Positions 5,982 to 6,171 of a DNA stretch of 6,171 nt are shown here, one piece after another (the stretch's first letter is position 1; each line of letters opens with the position of its first letter). The translations under genes were made by a program, and so were the position numbers. The stretch is taken from assembly GCA_016793685.1 (NCBI GenBank), contig JAEULX010000152.1, positions 1 through 6,171 of the forward strand, written 5' to 3'. The notes below the pieces were generated by a model. That model was not told the origin of the DNA and did no database searches. It was given only the letters and a program-made list of their open reading frames with translations. Origin of the DNA: Bradyrhizobiaceae bacterium. Its GTDB lineage: Bacteria > Pseudomonadota > Alphaproteobacteria > Rhizobiales > Xanthobacteraceae.

Positions 5982-6171
5982 CCAGCGACATCAGCTCGTC
6001 GAGCGTGCCGACATGCTTGTGGGTGAGCGCGCCGCGGATCTTGCGATCGAGATCGTGCTCGAGGAACGGCTTGTGCAGAATGTGCTCATGCCGGATGCCG
6101 GACAGCACGGGTGAATCGGCAAGTCCGGTGATGAAGACGATCGGCAAGGCCGGCAGACGCGCGCGGGCCTC
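5977..6171 (-). CDS. Response-regulator receiver domain, C-terminal part (partial)
   Basis: The minus-strand frame enters from the right edge and gives 64 residues ending in MSLG and TAG (5979-5977). LPALPIVFITGLADS (6-20) is the beta-4 strand with the conserved Thr15, and HILHKPFLEHDLDRKIRGAL (30-49) carries the invariant Lys34-Pro-Phe of beta-5 and the start of helix 5. These are the signal-transducing half of a CheY-like receiver. Only 19 residues separate Thr and Lys, fewer than in FixJ-type receivers, as I recall for small receivers and hybrid kinases in Rhizobiales. The phospho-accepting Asp lies outside the window. No output domain follows, so this is either a single-domain regulator or the end of a hybrid histidine kinase. 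It converges on the transporter operon and has its own terminator at 5867-5892. The stop codon and the last two bases of the final codon lie inside the palindromic repeat. Confidence 0.85.
   Translation of the reverse strand, partial: EARARLPALPIVFITGLADSPVLSGIRHEHILHKPFLEHDLDRKIRGALTHKHVGTLDELMSLG

Noticed and set aside
5923..6114. A 63-codon plus-strand frame over the repeat and the response regulator
   Set aside because: It starts inside the palindromic repeat, has no ribosome binding site and runs antisense to recognisable receiver motifs.

Overview
The window is GC-rich alphaproteobacterial chromosome, most likely from the Bradyrhizobiaceae/Xanthobacteraceae side of the Rhizobiales. The pointers are the family-typical GlnD, the style of the sulfonate-type transporter, the receiver protein with a shortened helix 4, a terminator of the form CCGGGGC-TTTTT, and an interspersed palindrome (GCATTTTC...CGGCGAACCGGTT...TTCGCCGGAAAATGC) that I recall as common in these genomes. 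The taxonomic call rests on memory of those patterns, not on a search.

Layout. (1) Positions 1-9, minus strand: the first three codons of an unidentified gene with a strong ribosome binding site, 29 bp downstream of glnD and probably in its operon. (2) 39-2855, minus: a complete glnD, the bifunctional PII uridylyltransferase/uridylyl-removing enzyme. (3) 2856-3198: a 343-bp divergent intergenic region holding two plausible upstream glnD starts, a 6-codon mini-ORF with an ideal Shine-Dalgarno, two inverted repeats and a weak candidate promoter for the transporter. (4) 3199-5842, plus: a three-gene ABC importer operon in the order binding protein, permease, ATPase, of the sulfonate/nitrate/taurine (SsuACB/TauABC) type. 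A perfect hairpin sits between binding protein and permease; permease and ATPase are directly abutted. (5) 5843-5976: a convergent intergenic region with an intrinsic terminator for the minus strand and a three-armed palindromic repeat. (6) 5977-6171, minus: the C-terminal 64 residues of a response-regulator receiver domain, cut by the window edge.

How the genes fit together. GlnD senses glutamine and modifies PII, the central nitrogen signal. The importer brings in an organic sulfur or nitrogen compound, probably an alkanesulfonate or sulfate ester by family resemblance. No desulfonating enzyme (SsuD, TauD, SsuE) is present here, so the substrate is not fixed by context. glnD and the importer are divergent, but nothing in the sequence shows co-regulation.

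The gene content is ordinary. I see no new defence system, CRISPR array, mobile element, tRNA or rRNA. The parts worth a second look are non-coding: the switchable three-arm repeat that supplies the receiver gene's stop codon, the hairpin after the binding-protein gene, and the ambiguous glnD translation start.
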